64,000 bases of DNA from Candidatus Electrothrix rattekaaiensis (GTDB lineage Bacteria > Desulfobacterota > Desulfobulbia > Desulfobulbales > Desulfobulbaceae): positions 1,210,640 through 1,274,639 of the forward strand of contig JAVQMD010000001.1 in the NCBI GenBank assembly GCA_032595675.1, written 5' to 3'. Every line of letters starts with the position of its first letter. Position 1 is the first letter of the stretch. Below the pieces are notes generated by a model. It made no database searches, had not been told where the DNA came from, and saw nothing but the letters and a program-made list of their open reading frames with translations. A program made the translations under genes and the position numbers. Positions 25,195-33,891 of this stretch are shown piece after piece.

Positions 25195-25510
25195 AAGATT
25201 CCTTTGCAGATTTTCTGATTAGCCGAGTCCACTATAATTTTGTCATCAGACCGAGTTCGATTGAATGAGACGGTCTGATTCCGCACCATTCCGCGCACCC
25301 CCCCCTCCTATTTTTGAGGACCCTCCAACCCTGCTTTTCGGTGATTTTTTCCGTTTTGGTTGTCCAAATAGTCGTCGTTTTCTGACGAGAAAAGTTGCTT
25401 TTTAAGTACAAAGGTTGTATAAATATTTATACAGAAGTGTTGTTGTGTATAAATATTTGAATGGCACTTGCGTAAAAGCATAGTTATTAATTTTCAATAA
25501 CGGTTGTATC
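25195..25510. other. Intergenic stretch before the two-CW gene
   Basis: 316 bases without a gene. A nine-C run lies near 25300. The right half carries the two AT-rich palindromic sites described separately at 25417-25458. No terminator was found for the upstream operon. Confidence 0.5.
25417..25458. promoter_or_regulatory. Twin AT-rich operator-like sites spaced 30 bp
   Basis: A perfect 16-bp palindrome, GTATAAATATTTATAC (25417-25432), is followed exactly 30 bp downstream by a second partial copy beginning with the same 12 bases, GTATAAATATTT (25447-25458). Thirty base pairs is close to three helical turns, so both would face the same side of the DNA. They end about 50 bases before the two-CW gene. 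A cooperative repressor or activator site is the simplest reading; the binder is unknown. Confidence 0.5.
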
Positions 25511-25789
25511 ATGGAAGAGAACTACTTGAACTGTTGGGAATTCAAGGAATGCGGTAGAGAGCCCGGTGGTAAAAATGTCATCCTGTATGGAGTGTGTCCT
25601 GCTGCAATTGATGAAAGAGCAAATGGAATCCATAATGGTAAAAATGGCGGGCGTTGCTGTTGGGTTGTGGCCTCTAGAAAACTTTTAGGAGGAACGTTAG
25701 ATTGTTGTTTTGGTGGATTTAACGAATGCCGTAAATGTGATTTCTATAAAATGGTCAAGGAGGAGACTGAGCTGCTTGTTATGGTATAG
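25511..25789 (+). CDS. Two-CW-domain protein, Cys-rich
   Basis: 92 residues with the characteristic pattern of two-CW proteins: NCWEFKECGREPGG at the start, GVCPA in the middle (about 28-32), GKNGGRCCWVVA (about 43-54) and a C-terminal CxxCDFYK (NECRKCDFYKMV). The nine cysteines and conserved Cys-Trp pairs suggest a redox- or metal-binding module. The domain also occurs attached to bacterial signalling proteins; the stand-alone form has no established role. It is soluble, with no signal peptide. It is preceded by twin palindromic sites and followed by a hairpin, so it is probably a single-gene unit with its own regulation. Confidence 0.8.
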   Translation: MEENYLNCWEFKECGREPGGKNVILYGVCPAAIDERANGIHNGKNGGRCCWVVASRKLLGGTLDCCFGGFNECRKCDFYKMVKEETELLVMV

Positions 25790-25866
25790 GCTTCAAGTTT
25801 AATTTTTTGGGTGAGCACCTTTAATTCCTGAGCCGGTTTTTTATGTCCCATGCTTCCTTCGGTCGA

Positions 25867-25893
25867 AAACTCCGTGAGAAATGAACACGGAGT
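25867..25893. terminator. Hairpin between convergent genes
   Basis: A 9-bp stem AACTCCGTG/CACGGAGTT with a 9-base loop lies between the two-CW gene and parC, which converge here. There is no T-run on either side, so intrinsic termination would be weak; it may instead protect RNA 3' ends. Confidence 0.45.
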
Positions 25894-25922
25894 TCAACTG
25901 AGGCGATGGGCAGGTCTTCACA

Positions 25923-27974
25923 TCACACCTTGTCCAACCCTGGCAGCGATGTAGCCACCGGACCCATCTTCTTAGGTTTTCCAGTTATATCCGTCACCCG
26001 ACGGACCACCCGGCTGCTGATTCGTTTGCCCTTGGCCGCAGCTCCCTTGATCAGATAATCGTCCATTTCGATTTCCAGCGAATTATAGCGAGCCCGTGAA
26101 GAGGGAACCAAGCTGATTCTGGCCCGGATTCCCTCTTTTCCGACCCGTAGCATCTGGATAGCTGAGCGCTTATGTTTCTCGAATAGGCGATACTCTCGGT
26201 TGAGTATAAATTTCGGAGTCTTAAAGCGTTTAACATAGCTCATGTTCACTGAGCCAGCACGGTATATCAGGTTAAAGACGAGGCTTTCATCAACCACCCC
26301 CAGCCACACCACTTCACTGCCGACAAAAAGCTTATCCGGTACGTTGATCACTTTATACAGGCCGTCATTGAAAATCAGTAGAATACGGTCCAGATCAGAG
26401 CAGGCGAATTCTCTATCTTTTTTCTTATCTTCAGCTCTGATTTTATGGCCTATGAAGCCGGACTCCCGGTGATAAACAACTTCGATATTGGACAGGGCAG
26501 CCTCTCGGGCATTGACCTCGTCAAAGGATTTTAGCTCACTCCTGCGCGGGAAGGCTTCACCGTATTTATCCAGCACTTCCTGGAGATAATTCTTAGTAAA
26601 AAGCACCATATCTTTCAGATGCTTTTCAATGACGGCAATACCCTTTTCCAAGGTACGGATTTCCTTTTGCTGCTTATTGATATCATAGCGGGAAATACGT
26701 TTTATCCTGATTTCCAGCAGACGCTCGATATCCTCTTTTGTCACCTTGCGGATCAACTCGTCGGCAAAGGGGATCAAGGCCTCACGTACGGTGGCGGTCA
26801 CGGCCTTGTATGAGGTTTGCTCCTCAATTTTTTTATACAGGCGTTCCTCAATAAAGATCTGTTCCAGCTTGCGAGCATGAAGTTTATCCAGCAAACGCCC
26901 TCGCTCGATATTTAATTCTGCTTCCAGATTCTGCTTCAGCTTATCTGTATTACGACGAAGCACCTCTTCAACCGAGACAATGCAGGGGAGGTTCTCTCTG
27001 ATCACCACAAGATTGGGGGAGATGCTGAGTTCGCAATCGGTAAAGGCGTACAGGGCGTCGATGGTCTCCTCGGCATAGACCCCGCGCGGCAGTTTAATCT
27101 CAACCTCCACCTTTTCTGCTGTATAATCATTGATTGAGGAGATCTTGATCTTGCCTGCCTTGGCCGCCTTTTCCACGGAATCTGTCAGGGCCTGGGTGGT
27201 CAGGGTATAGGGCAGCTCGGTAATGGTGATGGTTTTTTCGTCGCTGATTTCGATCTTGGCCCGACAGCGCAGGCGACCGTTGCCGTGGTCATAGCCTGCA
27301 ACATCGACAATCCCTCCTTTGGGGAAATCCGGGTACAGGATAAAGTCCTCACCTTCCAGGTATTTGATCTGGCATTGCAGGAGTTCCCGGAAATTATGGG
27401 GCATGATCTTAGTGGCCATGCCCACAGCGATGCCCTCGGCACCAAGCAGCAGGAGCATGGGCAGCTTGGAGGGCAGAGAGACCGGCTCCTGCATGCGTCC
27501 GTCATAGGAATCAACAAACTCGGTCAGATCCTTGTTGAACAGGGTCTCTCGGGCCAGCGGGGTCAGGCGGCATTCGATATAACGGGCCGCTGAGGCCTGA
27601 TCGCCGGTGTAGATATTACCGAAGTTTCCCTGACGATCAATAAGGTAGTTTTTATTGGCCAAGTTGACTAAAGCGGCAAAGATGGATTGATCCCCGTGGG
27701 GATGGAGCTTCATGGTCTCGCCCACCACATTGGCGACCTTATGGTAGCGTCCATCGTCCATGTTATGCAAAGTCTGGAGGATACGCCGTTGCACCGGTTT
27801 CAGGCCGTCGTCGATGTCCGGGATGGCCCGTTCCCGGATCACATAGGAGGTGTAGTCGAGAAAATTATCGTCAAAGAGCTTATGGAGCTTGCCCTGACGT
27901 TTTTCTTGCTGCTCATCTGGAGCTGTTGCTTCAACAGTCTTTTGGGGTTCAGTCTTTTTGGGTTCACTCGTCAT
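25923..27974 (-). CDS. parC: DNA topoisomerase IV subunit A (ParC-type)
   Basis: 683 residues. The type IIA breakage-reunion domain starts near residue 35 (DYTSYVIRERAIPDIDDGLKPVQRRIL) and includes the catalytic Tyr in ASAARYIECRLT (about residue 132) and the KLHPHGDQSIF loop near the quinolone region. The C-terminal domain is short, lacks the QRRGGKG GyrA-box, and diverges from gyrase, so ParC is preferred over GyrA. With ParE, not encoded here, it would decatenate chromosomes using ATP. It begins four bases after coaX on the same strand, with AGG of the ribosome-binding site overlapping the coaX stop. The Lys/Glu-rich N-terminal extension (about 30 residues) is probably disordered. Confidence 0.87.
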   Translation of the reverse strand: MTSEPKKTEPQKTVEATAPDEQQEKRQGKLHKLFDDNFLDYTSYVIRERAIPDIDDGLKPVQRRILQTLHNMDDGRYHKVANVVGETMKLHPHGDQSIFAALVNLANKNYLIDRQGNFGNIYTGDQASAARYIECRLTPLARETLFNKDLTEFVDSYDGRMQEPVSLPSKLPMLLLLGAEGIAVGMATKIMPHNFRELLQCQIKYLEGEDFILYPDFPKGGIVDVAGYDHGNGRLRCRAKIEISDEKTITITELPYTLTTQALTDSVEKAAKAGKIKISSINDYTAEKVEVEIKLPRGVYAEETIDALYAFTDCELSISPNLVVIRENLPCIVSVEEVLRRNTDKLKQNLEAELNIERGRLLDKLHARKLEQIFIEERLYKKIEEQTSYKAVTATVREALIPFADELIRKVTKEDIERLLEIRIKRISRYDINKQQKEIRTLEKGIAVIEKHLKDMVLFTKNYLQEVLDKYGEAFPRRSELKSFDEVNAREAALSNIEVVYHRESGFIGHKIRAEDKKKDREFACSDLDRILLIFNDGLYKVINVPDKLFVGSEVVWLGVVDESLVFNLIYRAGSVNMSYVKRFKTPKFILNREYRLFEKHKRSAIQMLRVGKEGIRARISLVPSSRARYNSLEIEMDDYLIKGAAAKGKRISSRVVRRVTDITGKPKKMGPVATSLPGLDKV

Positions 27975-27978
27975 GTCA

Positions 27979-28773
27979 TCACCTGTGGTTTAACTCATGG
28001 ATGAGGCGCAGGCCGGTCAAGGTCAGGAGTGGATCAATGGTCGTGATGGATGAGCAATAGGGGGCGATCATCTCTGCCATGCCTCCAGTGGCGATGATAT
28101 TGATTTCCTCATTCTCCCGCTGCATTTCTTTGAGCAAGAGACTGGTCATCCGATCAATCATACCGCCAAAGCCGTGCAGCATTCCAGAACTGATCGCATC
28201 AACCGTATTGGTACCGATGACTGGAACAGGTTTTCGGTCCAGGTCTATCCGAGGCAATTTAGCGGTTTTGCCTGCAAGGGCATCAAGGGATATGCCGATA
28301 CCCGGATGGATGGTGCCACCGAGATATTCCCCTTTTTTGCTGACACAGTCAAAGGTGATGGCTGTGCCGAAATCGATAGCCAAGAGAGCGGTTTTGAAAT
28401 AATCCCAGGCCGCCACTGCATTGACAATTCTGTCTGCACCCACTTCAGCAGGGCTTTCTGTTCGAATAATGATGCCGGTGTTTGTCTTGTGGGAAACCGC
28501 TATAGGCGAGGGGATGCAACTGGTAAGATATTTTTCTGCAAAATTTAGCCAGCTGGTTTCCAGAGTGGGGACGACCGAGCTAACAATGAACGCAGTAATG
28601 TCCTCTTTTTGGATTCCATCCATCTGAAAGAGGGAGTGGTAGCGGATGGCCAGCTCATCGGCTGTTTTGTCCCGATCTGATTTTAACCGCCATTGATGGA
28701 TCAGGTTTTGACCATAGAAAACACCGCTGACAGTGTGTGAATTGCCTACATCGACAGTAAGGAGCATAGACAT
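27979..28773 (-). CDS. coaX: Type III pantothenate kinase
   Basis: 264 residues, standard CoaX length. The ASKHA-fold phosphate motifs are present: DVGNSHTVSGVF at the N-terminus, TESPAEVGADRIVNAVAA (about 105-122), and LLAIDFGTAITFD (about 130-142); C-terminal IIATGGMAEMI binds the nucleotide. It phosphorylates pantothenate in the first step of CoA synthesis and typically needs a monovalent cation. An in-frame ATG two codons later is an equally possible start. It is followed at once by parC and is probably co-transcribed with it. Confidence 0.95.
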   Translation of the reverse strand: MSMLLTVDVGNSHTVSGVFYGQNLIHQWRLKSDRDKTADELAIRYHSLFQMDGIQKEDITAFIVSSVVPTLETSWLNFAEKYLTSCIPSPIAVSHKTNTGIIIRTESPAEVGADRIVNAVAAWDYFKTALLAIDFGTAITFDCVSKKGEYLGGTIHPGIGISLDALAGKTAKLPRIDLDRKPVPVIGTNTVDAISSGMLHGFGGMIDRMTSLLLKEMQRENEEINIIATGGMAEMIAPYCSSITTIDPLLTLTGLRLIHELNHR

Positions 28774-29154
28774 AGATTGTGCAGAGATAGAGAGTTATGT
28801 TGGAAATCAAGAGTTGTACTCGGAAATGATTATCAAAAAAAAGTACTTCTGTCAAACCATGTTGCTTCTTCGATTCATTTCTTGCCCAGTTAACTCGTTT
28901 AAACCAGTTTAAGGAGAAAGAAGAAGAGAGGGGGCTTCAGTCGTCCCTGTCGGGCAGATTCTCCTTGTTTTGCCAAGGTAATATTGTTAGATATTCCTCC
29001 CTAAGATTCTCTGTCATAAGTCGGATGGCGTAGGAGTAGGAGCACGGCACGCCGTGCCCCTACTATAGTTCTGCACCTCTGCATCTGAAAGGGGATTTTG
29101 TTTTTTGAAAAATTTCTTAATAAATTCTACGCAATATCCAATTACTGAAAAAAT
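28774..29154. other. coaX-trmFO divergent gap
   Basis: 381 bases between divergent genes, containing one 28-bp palindrome (29036-29063). AT-rich DNA close to each start probably holds promoters, but I could not fix -35/-10 boxes. No RNA gene is visible. Confidence 0.5.
29036..29063. repeat. 28-bp palindrome (family copy 3)
   Basis: Arms GTAGGAGC/GCCCCTAC with core ACGGCACGCCGT; near-perfect palindrome 91 bases before the trmFO start. Confidence 0.85.
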
Positions 29155-30462
29155 ATGTCAACGATACAAATAATCGGAGGTGGTCTGGCTGGTTGTGAGG
29201 CTGCTTGGCAGGCTGCGGAACGCGGCTGTACTGTGGATCTCTATGAAATGAAACCGACCCGCTTTAGCCCAGCCCATGAATCAGAGCTGCTGGGTGAGCT
29301 GGTCTGCTCTAATTCCCTGCGTTCCAATGCCCCGGATTCTGCTGTGGGCCTGCTCAAGGAGGAAATGCGGCGTTTTGACTCGCTGATTATGCGGGCTGCG
29401 GATGCCACGTCCGTGCCTGCGGGTTCAGCCTTGGCCGTGGATCGGCAACAGTTTGCCGTTTTTATTTCGCAAGCTGTGGAAGAACATCCCGGCATTACGG
29501 TTATTCGGGAAGAAGTGACCAGTCTGCCAGAGAAGGGGGATCCTGTCATTTTGGCGACCGGGCCGTTAACCTCCGAGGCCATGACAGCTGCTCTGGTCGA
29601 GTTGACCGGTGAGCAGCACCTCGCCTTCTACGATGCCATTGCCCCGATTGTAGCGGCGGACTCGCTGGATATGGACATCATTTATCAGAAATCCCGCTGG
29701 GATAATGAGGGGCCAGGAGATTATCTGAACTGCCCCATGTCCGAGGACCAGTATCGGGATTTTATTGATCTACTGGGCTCGGCTGCGACTGTGCCGCTGA
29801 AATCCTTTGAAAAGACCAAATATTTCGAGGGCTGTCTGCCCATCGAGGTGATGTGCGAGCGGGGGCTGGAAACCCTCCGCTTCGGTCCTATGAAACCGGT
29901 GGGGCTGGATCACCCAAAGACCGGGGAAAAGGCCCATGCTGTTGTCCAGTTGCGAGCGGAAAATCGTGATAAAACAATGTATAACCTGGTGGGCTTTCAG
30001 ACCAAACTTACCTATTCGGAACAGAAGCGGGTTTTCCGCACCATTCCCGGTTTGGAAAAGGCTGAATTTGCCCGGCTCGGATCTATTCATCGCAATACTT
30101 TTATCTGTGCTCCTGAATTGCTGGATGCTTCTTTGCAGATGAAAAAACGACCCGGTCTTTTTCTGGCTGGTCAGCTTTCTGGGGTGGAAGGTTATGTTGA
30201 ATCCACAGCTATGGGTCTCCTGGCCGGTATCAACGTGGCTTCTCTTTTGGCAGAGAAGCCGATGATCCCGCCGCCTGCGGCCACGGCACTTGGGGCTTTA
30301 ATCCGTCATCTTACGGAAACAGATCCAAAGCATTTCCAACCTTCCAATGTCAACTTCGGGCTTTTCCCGCCGCTGGGAAAAAAAATGCGTAAGCGGGATC
30401 GAGGGGGTGTCAGGGCCGAGCAGGCTTTACGCTTGCTGGAGGAATGGCGGCAGGAGTTGTAA
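29155..30462 (+). CDS. trmFO: Folate-dependent tRNA (uracil-5)-methyltransferase TrmFO
   Basis: 435 residues, family length. The FAD-binding GGGLAGCEAAWQ is at residues 7-18, the conserved LLGELVCSNSLRSNAPDSAVGLLKEE with its functional Cys at about 45-70, GCLPIEVMCERG (about 225-236), and the late IGGQ-like GLFLAGQLSGVEGYVESTAMGLLAG. TrmFO uses methylene-tetrahydrofolate and FADH2 to make m5U54 in tRNA, typical of Gram-positives and many Desulfobacterota. It is intact. It ends just before a 28-bp palindrome that has a T-run nearby and may terminate it. Confidence 0.96.
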   Translation: MSTIQIIGGGLAGCEAAWQAAERGCTVDLYEMKPTRFSPAHESELLGELVCSNSLRSNAPDSAVGLLKEEMRRFDSLIMRAADATSVPAGSALAVDRQQFAVFISQAVEEHPGITVIREEVTSLPEKGDPVILATGPLTSEAMTAALVELTGEQHLAFYDAIAPIVAADSLDMDIIYQKSRWDNEGPGDYLNCPMSEDQYRDFIDLLGSAATVPLKSFEKTKYFEGCLPIEVMCERGLETLRFGPMKPVGLDHPKTGEKAHAVVQLRAENRDKTMYNLVGFQTKLTYSEQKRVFRTIPGLEKAEFARLGSIHRNTFICAPELLDASLQMKKRPGLFLAGQLSGVEGYVESTAMGLLAGINVASLLAEKPMIPPPAATALGALIRHLTETDPKHFQPSNVNFGLFPPLGKKMRKRDRGGVRAEQALRLLEEWRQEL

Positions 30463-30476
30463 ACTCCACGGAAGAT

Positions 30477-30504
30477 GCAGGGGCGGTTCGCGAACCGCCC
30501 CTAC
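30477..30504 (+). repeat. 28-bp palindrome (family copy 4), possible terminator
   Basis: Begins GCAGGGGC and ends GCCCCTAC around the core GGTTCGCGAACC. The stem is strong, and a run of eight T starts about 8 bases beyond it (30513-30520), so it may end trmFO transcription. The distance is longer than in a classic terminator. Confidence 0.75.
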
Positions 30505-30508
30505 ACCC

Positions 30509-31003
30509 TCATTTTTTTTCGTCCTCAGTATCCTCGCAGACCTGACGATACGGATTAATGGTCATGACCGGACAGCAGGAGTTCTTGACCACCTTGTCGG
30601 CCACGCTGCCGAACATGATTCGCTCAAGGCCTTTATAGCCGTGGGTGCCCATGACGATCAGATCACAGGCAATATCCTTGGCATACTGAAGAATTTCCTC
30701 GCTCACATCCCCGGTCAGCACTTTGCTGTGGACAGCGGCTGCACCGGCTTTCAGATACTCTTCTTCCTTGTCCGCAATAAATTCATCCATTCGCTGTTGT
30801 GCGGATTTCAGCAGTTCTTCTTCCAAGTTAGGAAGATTGACTGGCGGAACAAAAAAGCCGGAATAATCCTCGAAATTTTGGACCACAAAGATCAGATGCA
30901 GTTCAGCACCGAATTTTCCTGCTGTGTATGCGGCTGATTCCGCTATCATCTCGGCGTTGTCGGAAAAATCAACAGGGGTGATAATGGTTTGGATTTCCTG
31001 CAT
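30509..31003 (-). CDS. Universal stress protein (UspA family)
   Basis: 164 residues from the ATG at 31003, which has AGGAGA upstream; a longer frame to 31054 has no such site. The Usp fold is evident: N-terminal IITPVDFSDNAEMIAESA, an acidic/helical middle and the C-terminal ATP-binding signature GTHGYKGLERIMFGSVADKVVKNSCCPVM (G-2x-G-9x-G-S type), so ATP binding is likely. A middle insertion (DYSGFFVPPVNLPNLEEELLKSAQQRMDEF) is common in sulfate-reducer homologues. Cytoplasmic, monocistronic by layout; its C-terminal Lys codons lie in the T-run next to the palindrome ending trmFO. Confidence 0.93.
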   Translation of the reverse strand: MQEIQTIITPVDFSDNAEMIAESAAYTAGKFGAELHLIFVVQNFEDYSGFFVPPVNLPNLEEELLKSAQQRMDEFIADKEEEYLKAGAAAVHSKVLTGDVSEEILQYAKDIACDLIVMGTHGYKGLERIMFGSVADKVVKNSCCPVMTINPYRQVCEDTEDEKK

Positions 31004-31086
31004 GGTGTTCTCCTGAGTAGTGAGCACCCCGCCTGCAAAAGGCAGGGCATTCAAAATGAAAGTAATTTTTTAAATATGCCGTAGAA

Positions 31087-32169
31087 TCAGAAATCAACAA
31101 GTTCCACGTCAAAGACCAGCCAAGCATCGGGAGGAATGACGCCACCTGCTCCCTGTGATCCGTAGGCCAGTTCTGGCGGTATGATCAGGGTCCGTTTTTC
31201 TCCTTTGCGCATATTGGAGAGGGCTTGGTCCCAGCCTTTAATCACGCGACCCATGCCGACTTCAAACTGGAGAGGTTCTCCGCGATCATAGGAGCTGTCG
31301 AATTTTTTATTATTGGACAGCAGACGACCAGTGTAATGAGCACTGATCATGGTTCCTGGGGCTGGTTTGTCTCCTGCGCCTTCTTTAGTCACAACCCAGT
31401 AAAGTCCAGAATTACTGAAATGGGCATCAGGCCATTTCTGTTTGATCATTTTGATGGTTGCTTCCTTTTCCTTATCAGCGGCATTTTCCTGATTTTCATT
31501 CAGTTTTGCCTGTATCTGCTCAAAGGCTTCCTGGTCGGCCTTGAAATTCTGCGCTTTCTCGCCGACTCGGATAATCTCGACGCTTTTGATCACATCGTTC
31601 TGGGCAATGCTGTCAACCACGTCCTGGCCTTCCACCACATGGCCGAAGATGGTGTGTTTGCCGTTCAGGTGCGGGGTCGCAACGTGGGTGATAAAGAATT
31701 GAGAACCGTTGGTGCCAGGTCCGGCATTGGCCATAGCCAAAATACCGGGGCCGGTGAAACGCAGTTCCGAGTCGAATTCATCGGCAAAGGTGTAGCCAGG
31801 ACCTCCGGTTCCGGTACCCAGCGGGCAGCCGCCCTGAATCATGAAGTCCTGGATGACCCTGTGAAACTTTAAACCGTCGTAGAAACGAATTCCAGTGGGT
31901 TTTTCCGCGCCGCCGTAGATCAGTGTGCCTTCTGCTAGACCGACAAAGTTTATGACTGTCAGCGGGGTCTTGTCATAATACAGATTGAGAAGGATGTCTC
32001 CTTTGGGGGTGCTTATCTTTGCGTATAATCCGTCTTGCATATTTTTTTCCTTGGTTTTCTGAGGGGCTTCCCCTTGTTCGGTTGTTGCTGAAACAGGCTG
32101 TTGTATAAAAACAAACAATGCCGACAAGATAATGGGAATGATGTAACGATGTGCGAGCAGTTTGTGCAT
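31087..32169 (-). CDS. Exported cyclophilin-FKBP fusion, dual peptidyl-prolyl isomerase
   Basis: 360 residues from the ATG at 32169, preceded by TGGAGG. A signal peptide ([22 protein letters not shown]) points to the periplasm. The first domain (about 45-205) is a bacterial cyclophilin: [31 protein letters not shown]. After a charged helical linker (about 205-255) comes an FKBP domain (about 265-360: [34 protein letters not shown]...VIKGWDQAL...[16 protein letters not shown]) with the usual Tyr/Phe/Trp pocket residues. Both active sites look intact. Such two-family fusions are rare; cytoplasmic versions are known from spirochaetes and flavobacteria. Role in folding envelope proteins is inferred. 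Confidence 0.93.
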   Translation of the reverse strand: MHKLLAHRYIIPIILSALFVFIQQPVSATTEQGEAPQKTKEKNMQDGLYAKISTPKGDILLNLYYDKTPLTVINFVGLAEGTLIYGGAEKPTGIRFYDGLKFHRVIQDFMIQGGCPLGTGTGGPGYTFADEFDSELRFTGPGILAMANAGPGTNGSQFFITHVATPHLNGKHTIFGHVVEGQDVVDSIAQNDVIKSVEIIRVGEKAQNFKADQEAFEQIQAKLNENQENAADKEKEATIKMIKQKWPDAHFSNSGLYWVVTKEGAGDKPAPGTMISAHYTGRLLSNNKKFDSSYDRGEPLQFEVGMGRVIKGWDQALSNMRKGEKRTLIIPPELAYGSQGAGGVIPPDAWLVFDVELVDF

Positions 32170-32504
32170 GGACGCCTCCAACAGCAGATATAATGTATTT
32201 TTTGCCTTGCCCAGGTGTTTATCGGACCTGCCCCGTTCTGTCGCTTCAAACATTAACCGAAGAAGAAGGACAGGGGAGCAGAATGGTCTACCTGAACAGA
32301 GAAACTGTATAGGGTTGCTAACAAAACATGGTAGTAGTTGTCAAGAAAAACCGAAGTATTTCTTTTTTATGATTGCGCTTTCTTCCCTATTGACGAGGAC
32401 GGATAATCTTGTTTAAATAAGCATTTTTGCGAAAAGATAGCAAAAATCCGGTTCTTCTTTGAAAAAGCGAAGTTTTTTCAGGCCGGGAAAGACAAGGACA
32501 CGCA
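32170..32504. other. Divergent gap before waaA
   Basis: 335 bases between the divergent isomerase and waaA genes. A GAAAAA/TTTTTC stem lies near 32460-32480. Promoters presumably occur here but none could be fixed; no repeat family member is present. Confidence 0.45.
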
Positions 32505-33863
32505 GTGCTGTACAATTTCTATCGGATAACCGGAGCAATTCTTTATCCTCTGCTCGTTATGGTGTCACCGCTCCTTGAGTGTCTTTTGCCGAATTGGCAG
32601 CTCACCCAACGGTTTGGGCGTTATCGGGATCTTGAACGATCAGCGATGGCGTCGGATCATCCGCAGCTGATCTGGATACATGCCTCTTCGGTCGGGGAAG
32701 TGCAGGCGGCGCGTGCTCTTATTGCGGTCTTGGCTGATACCTTGCCTGATGCTGAAATCTTTCTGACCACCATGACTCGGCAGGGAAGGGCCGTTGCCCG
32801 AACTTTGCTGCCCGTCCAAGTTCGTTGCGAACTGGCCCCCTTGGATATTTCTCAGGTCGTTGCCAAGGCTGTCAGACTTGTGCAACCGGATCTTTATATT
32901 TGTCTTGAAACAGAATTTTGGCCTGTTATGCTGACAACGATGCGCAGGGCCGGGGTGCCTATGCTGCTCCTTAACGGTCGGATTTCTGAACGCTCCTTTA
33001 AGCAATATCAGCGCATAAAAGGTACTGTAGAGTCAATCCTTTCCGGTTTTTCAGCTGTCGGTGTGATTCGGGAGCAGGACAGAGAACGTTTTCGTTGTCT
33101 CGGGGTGCCAGTTGAGCGTCTTCAGGTCTGCGGGAATATGAAGTATGACCTGAAGTACGACCTCATGCCGCAAGATCCGCAAGAACTGCAAGAATCGGGA
33201 ACCAATGCAGCGGAACAGAGTGAAAAAAATTACGCTCGACTTCTTGCAATTCAGCCGAATGAAGTCGTTTTTATCTGCGGCTCAACCCGCACAGGGGAAG
33301 AAAGACTCCTTCTGCCTGTCTATACTCGTTTGCAAGAAAAATACTCTGGAAGGCTCCTGTGGATTCTTGCCCCTCGCCATTTAGAACGTTTACCCGAGGT
33401 GATGACCTTGCTGGATCGGGCTGGACACGGCTATGAGTTATTTTCACAATACTCTCAGGGTGCTCGGGGCTTTGGCAAGGAGCGTCAAAAGAATATTATC
33501 CTGCTGGACAGCATAGGCGAACTCGCCCGCCTCTATGCTGTGGGGCATTATCTTTTTTGCGGGGCCAGCCTTGTGAACAAGGGAGGACATAATATTATGG
33601 AGCCCATAGCCCAGGGGAAGCCGGTTTTTTTCGGCCCCTTTATGCAGGATTTTCAGGATGCGGTGGATCTGGTGCTTGCAGCCGGTGCAGGTGTTCAGGT
33701 TGGCTCGCCCGATGAGTTGGCGGATCGTTTGCTTGAGTATCCTCCTAAATCATCCGCCTATGCACAGGCATGTCAGGCGGCCGAGCGACTCGTTCGGACC
33801 CAGCAGGGAGCGGCACAGCGGCAGGCGGAAATGGTTTTGCGGGTGATGAAAGGTCAAGGGTGA
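32505..33863 (+). CDS. waaA: 3-Deoxy-D-manno-octulosonic acid transferase
   Basis: 452 residues with a GTG start at 32505 placed six bases after AAGGA. The N-terminal GT30 domain has the family marks RFGRYRDLERS, WIHASSVGEVQAARALI and ETEFWPVML; the C-terminal GT-B half has FICGSTRTGEERLLLPVY, WILAPRHLERLPEV and NKGGHNIMEPIAQGKPVFFGPFMQDFQDAV. The first 20 residues form a membrane anchor. It adds Kdo from CMP-Kdo to lipid IVA at the inner membrane, so the organism makes LPS. Slightly longer than E. coli WaaA (425) because of a Ser/Glu insertion near residue 235. No other lipid A gene is adjacent. Confidence 0.95.
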   Translation: MLYNFYRITGAILYPLLVMVSPLLECLLPNWQLTQRFGRYRDLERSAMASDHPQLIWIHASSVGEVQAARALIAVLADTLPDAEIFLTTMTRQGRAVARTLLPVQVRCELAPLDISQVVAKAVRLVQPDLYICLETEFWPVMLTTMRRAGVPMLLLNGRISERSFKQYQRIKGTVESILSGFSAVGVIREQDRERFRCLGVPVERLQVCGNMKYDLKYDLMPQDPQELQESGTNAAEQSEKNYARLLAIQPNEVVFICGSTRTGEERLLLPVYTRLQEKYSGRLLWILAPRHLERLPEVMTLLDRAGHGYELFSQYSQGARGFGKERQKNIILLDSIGELARLYAVGHYLFCGASLVNKGGHNIMEPIAQGKPVFFGPFMQDFQDAVDLVLAAGAGVQVGSPDELADRLLEYPPKSSAYAQACQAAERLVRTQQGAAQRQAEMVLRVMKGQG

Positions 33864-33891
33864 TCCTGTTTAATAAAAAAAATCTTATTTT

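Noticed and set aside
25923-27974. DNA gyrase subunit A
   Set aside because: The C-terminal domain is short and lacks the GyrA-box, so topoisomerase IV subunit A is the better call.
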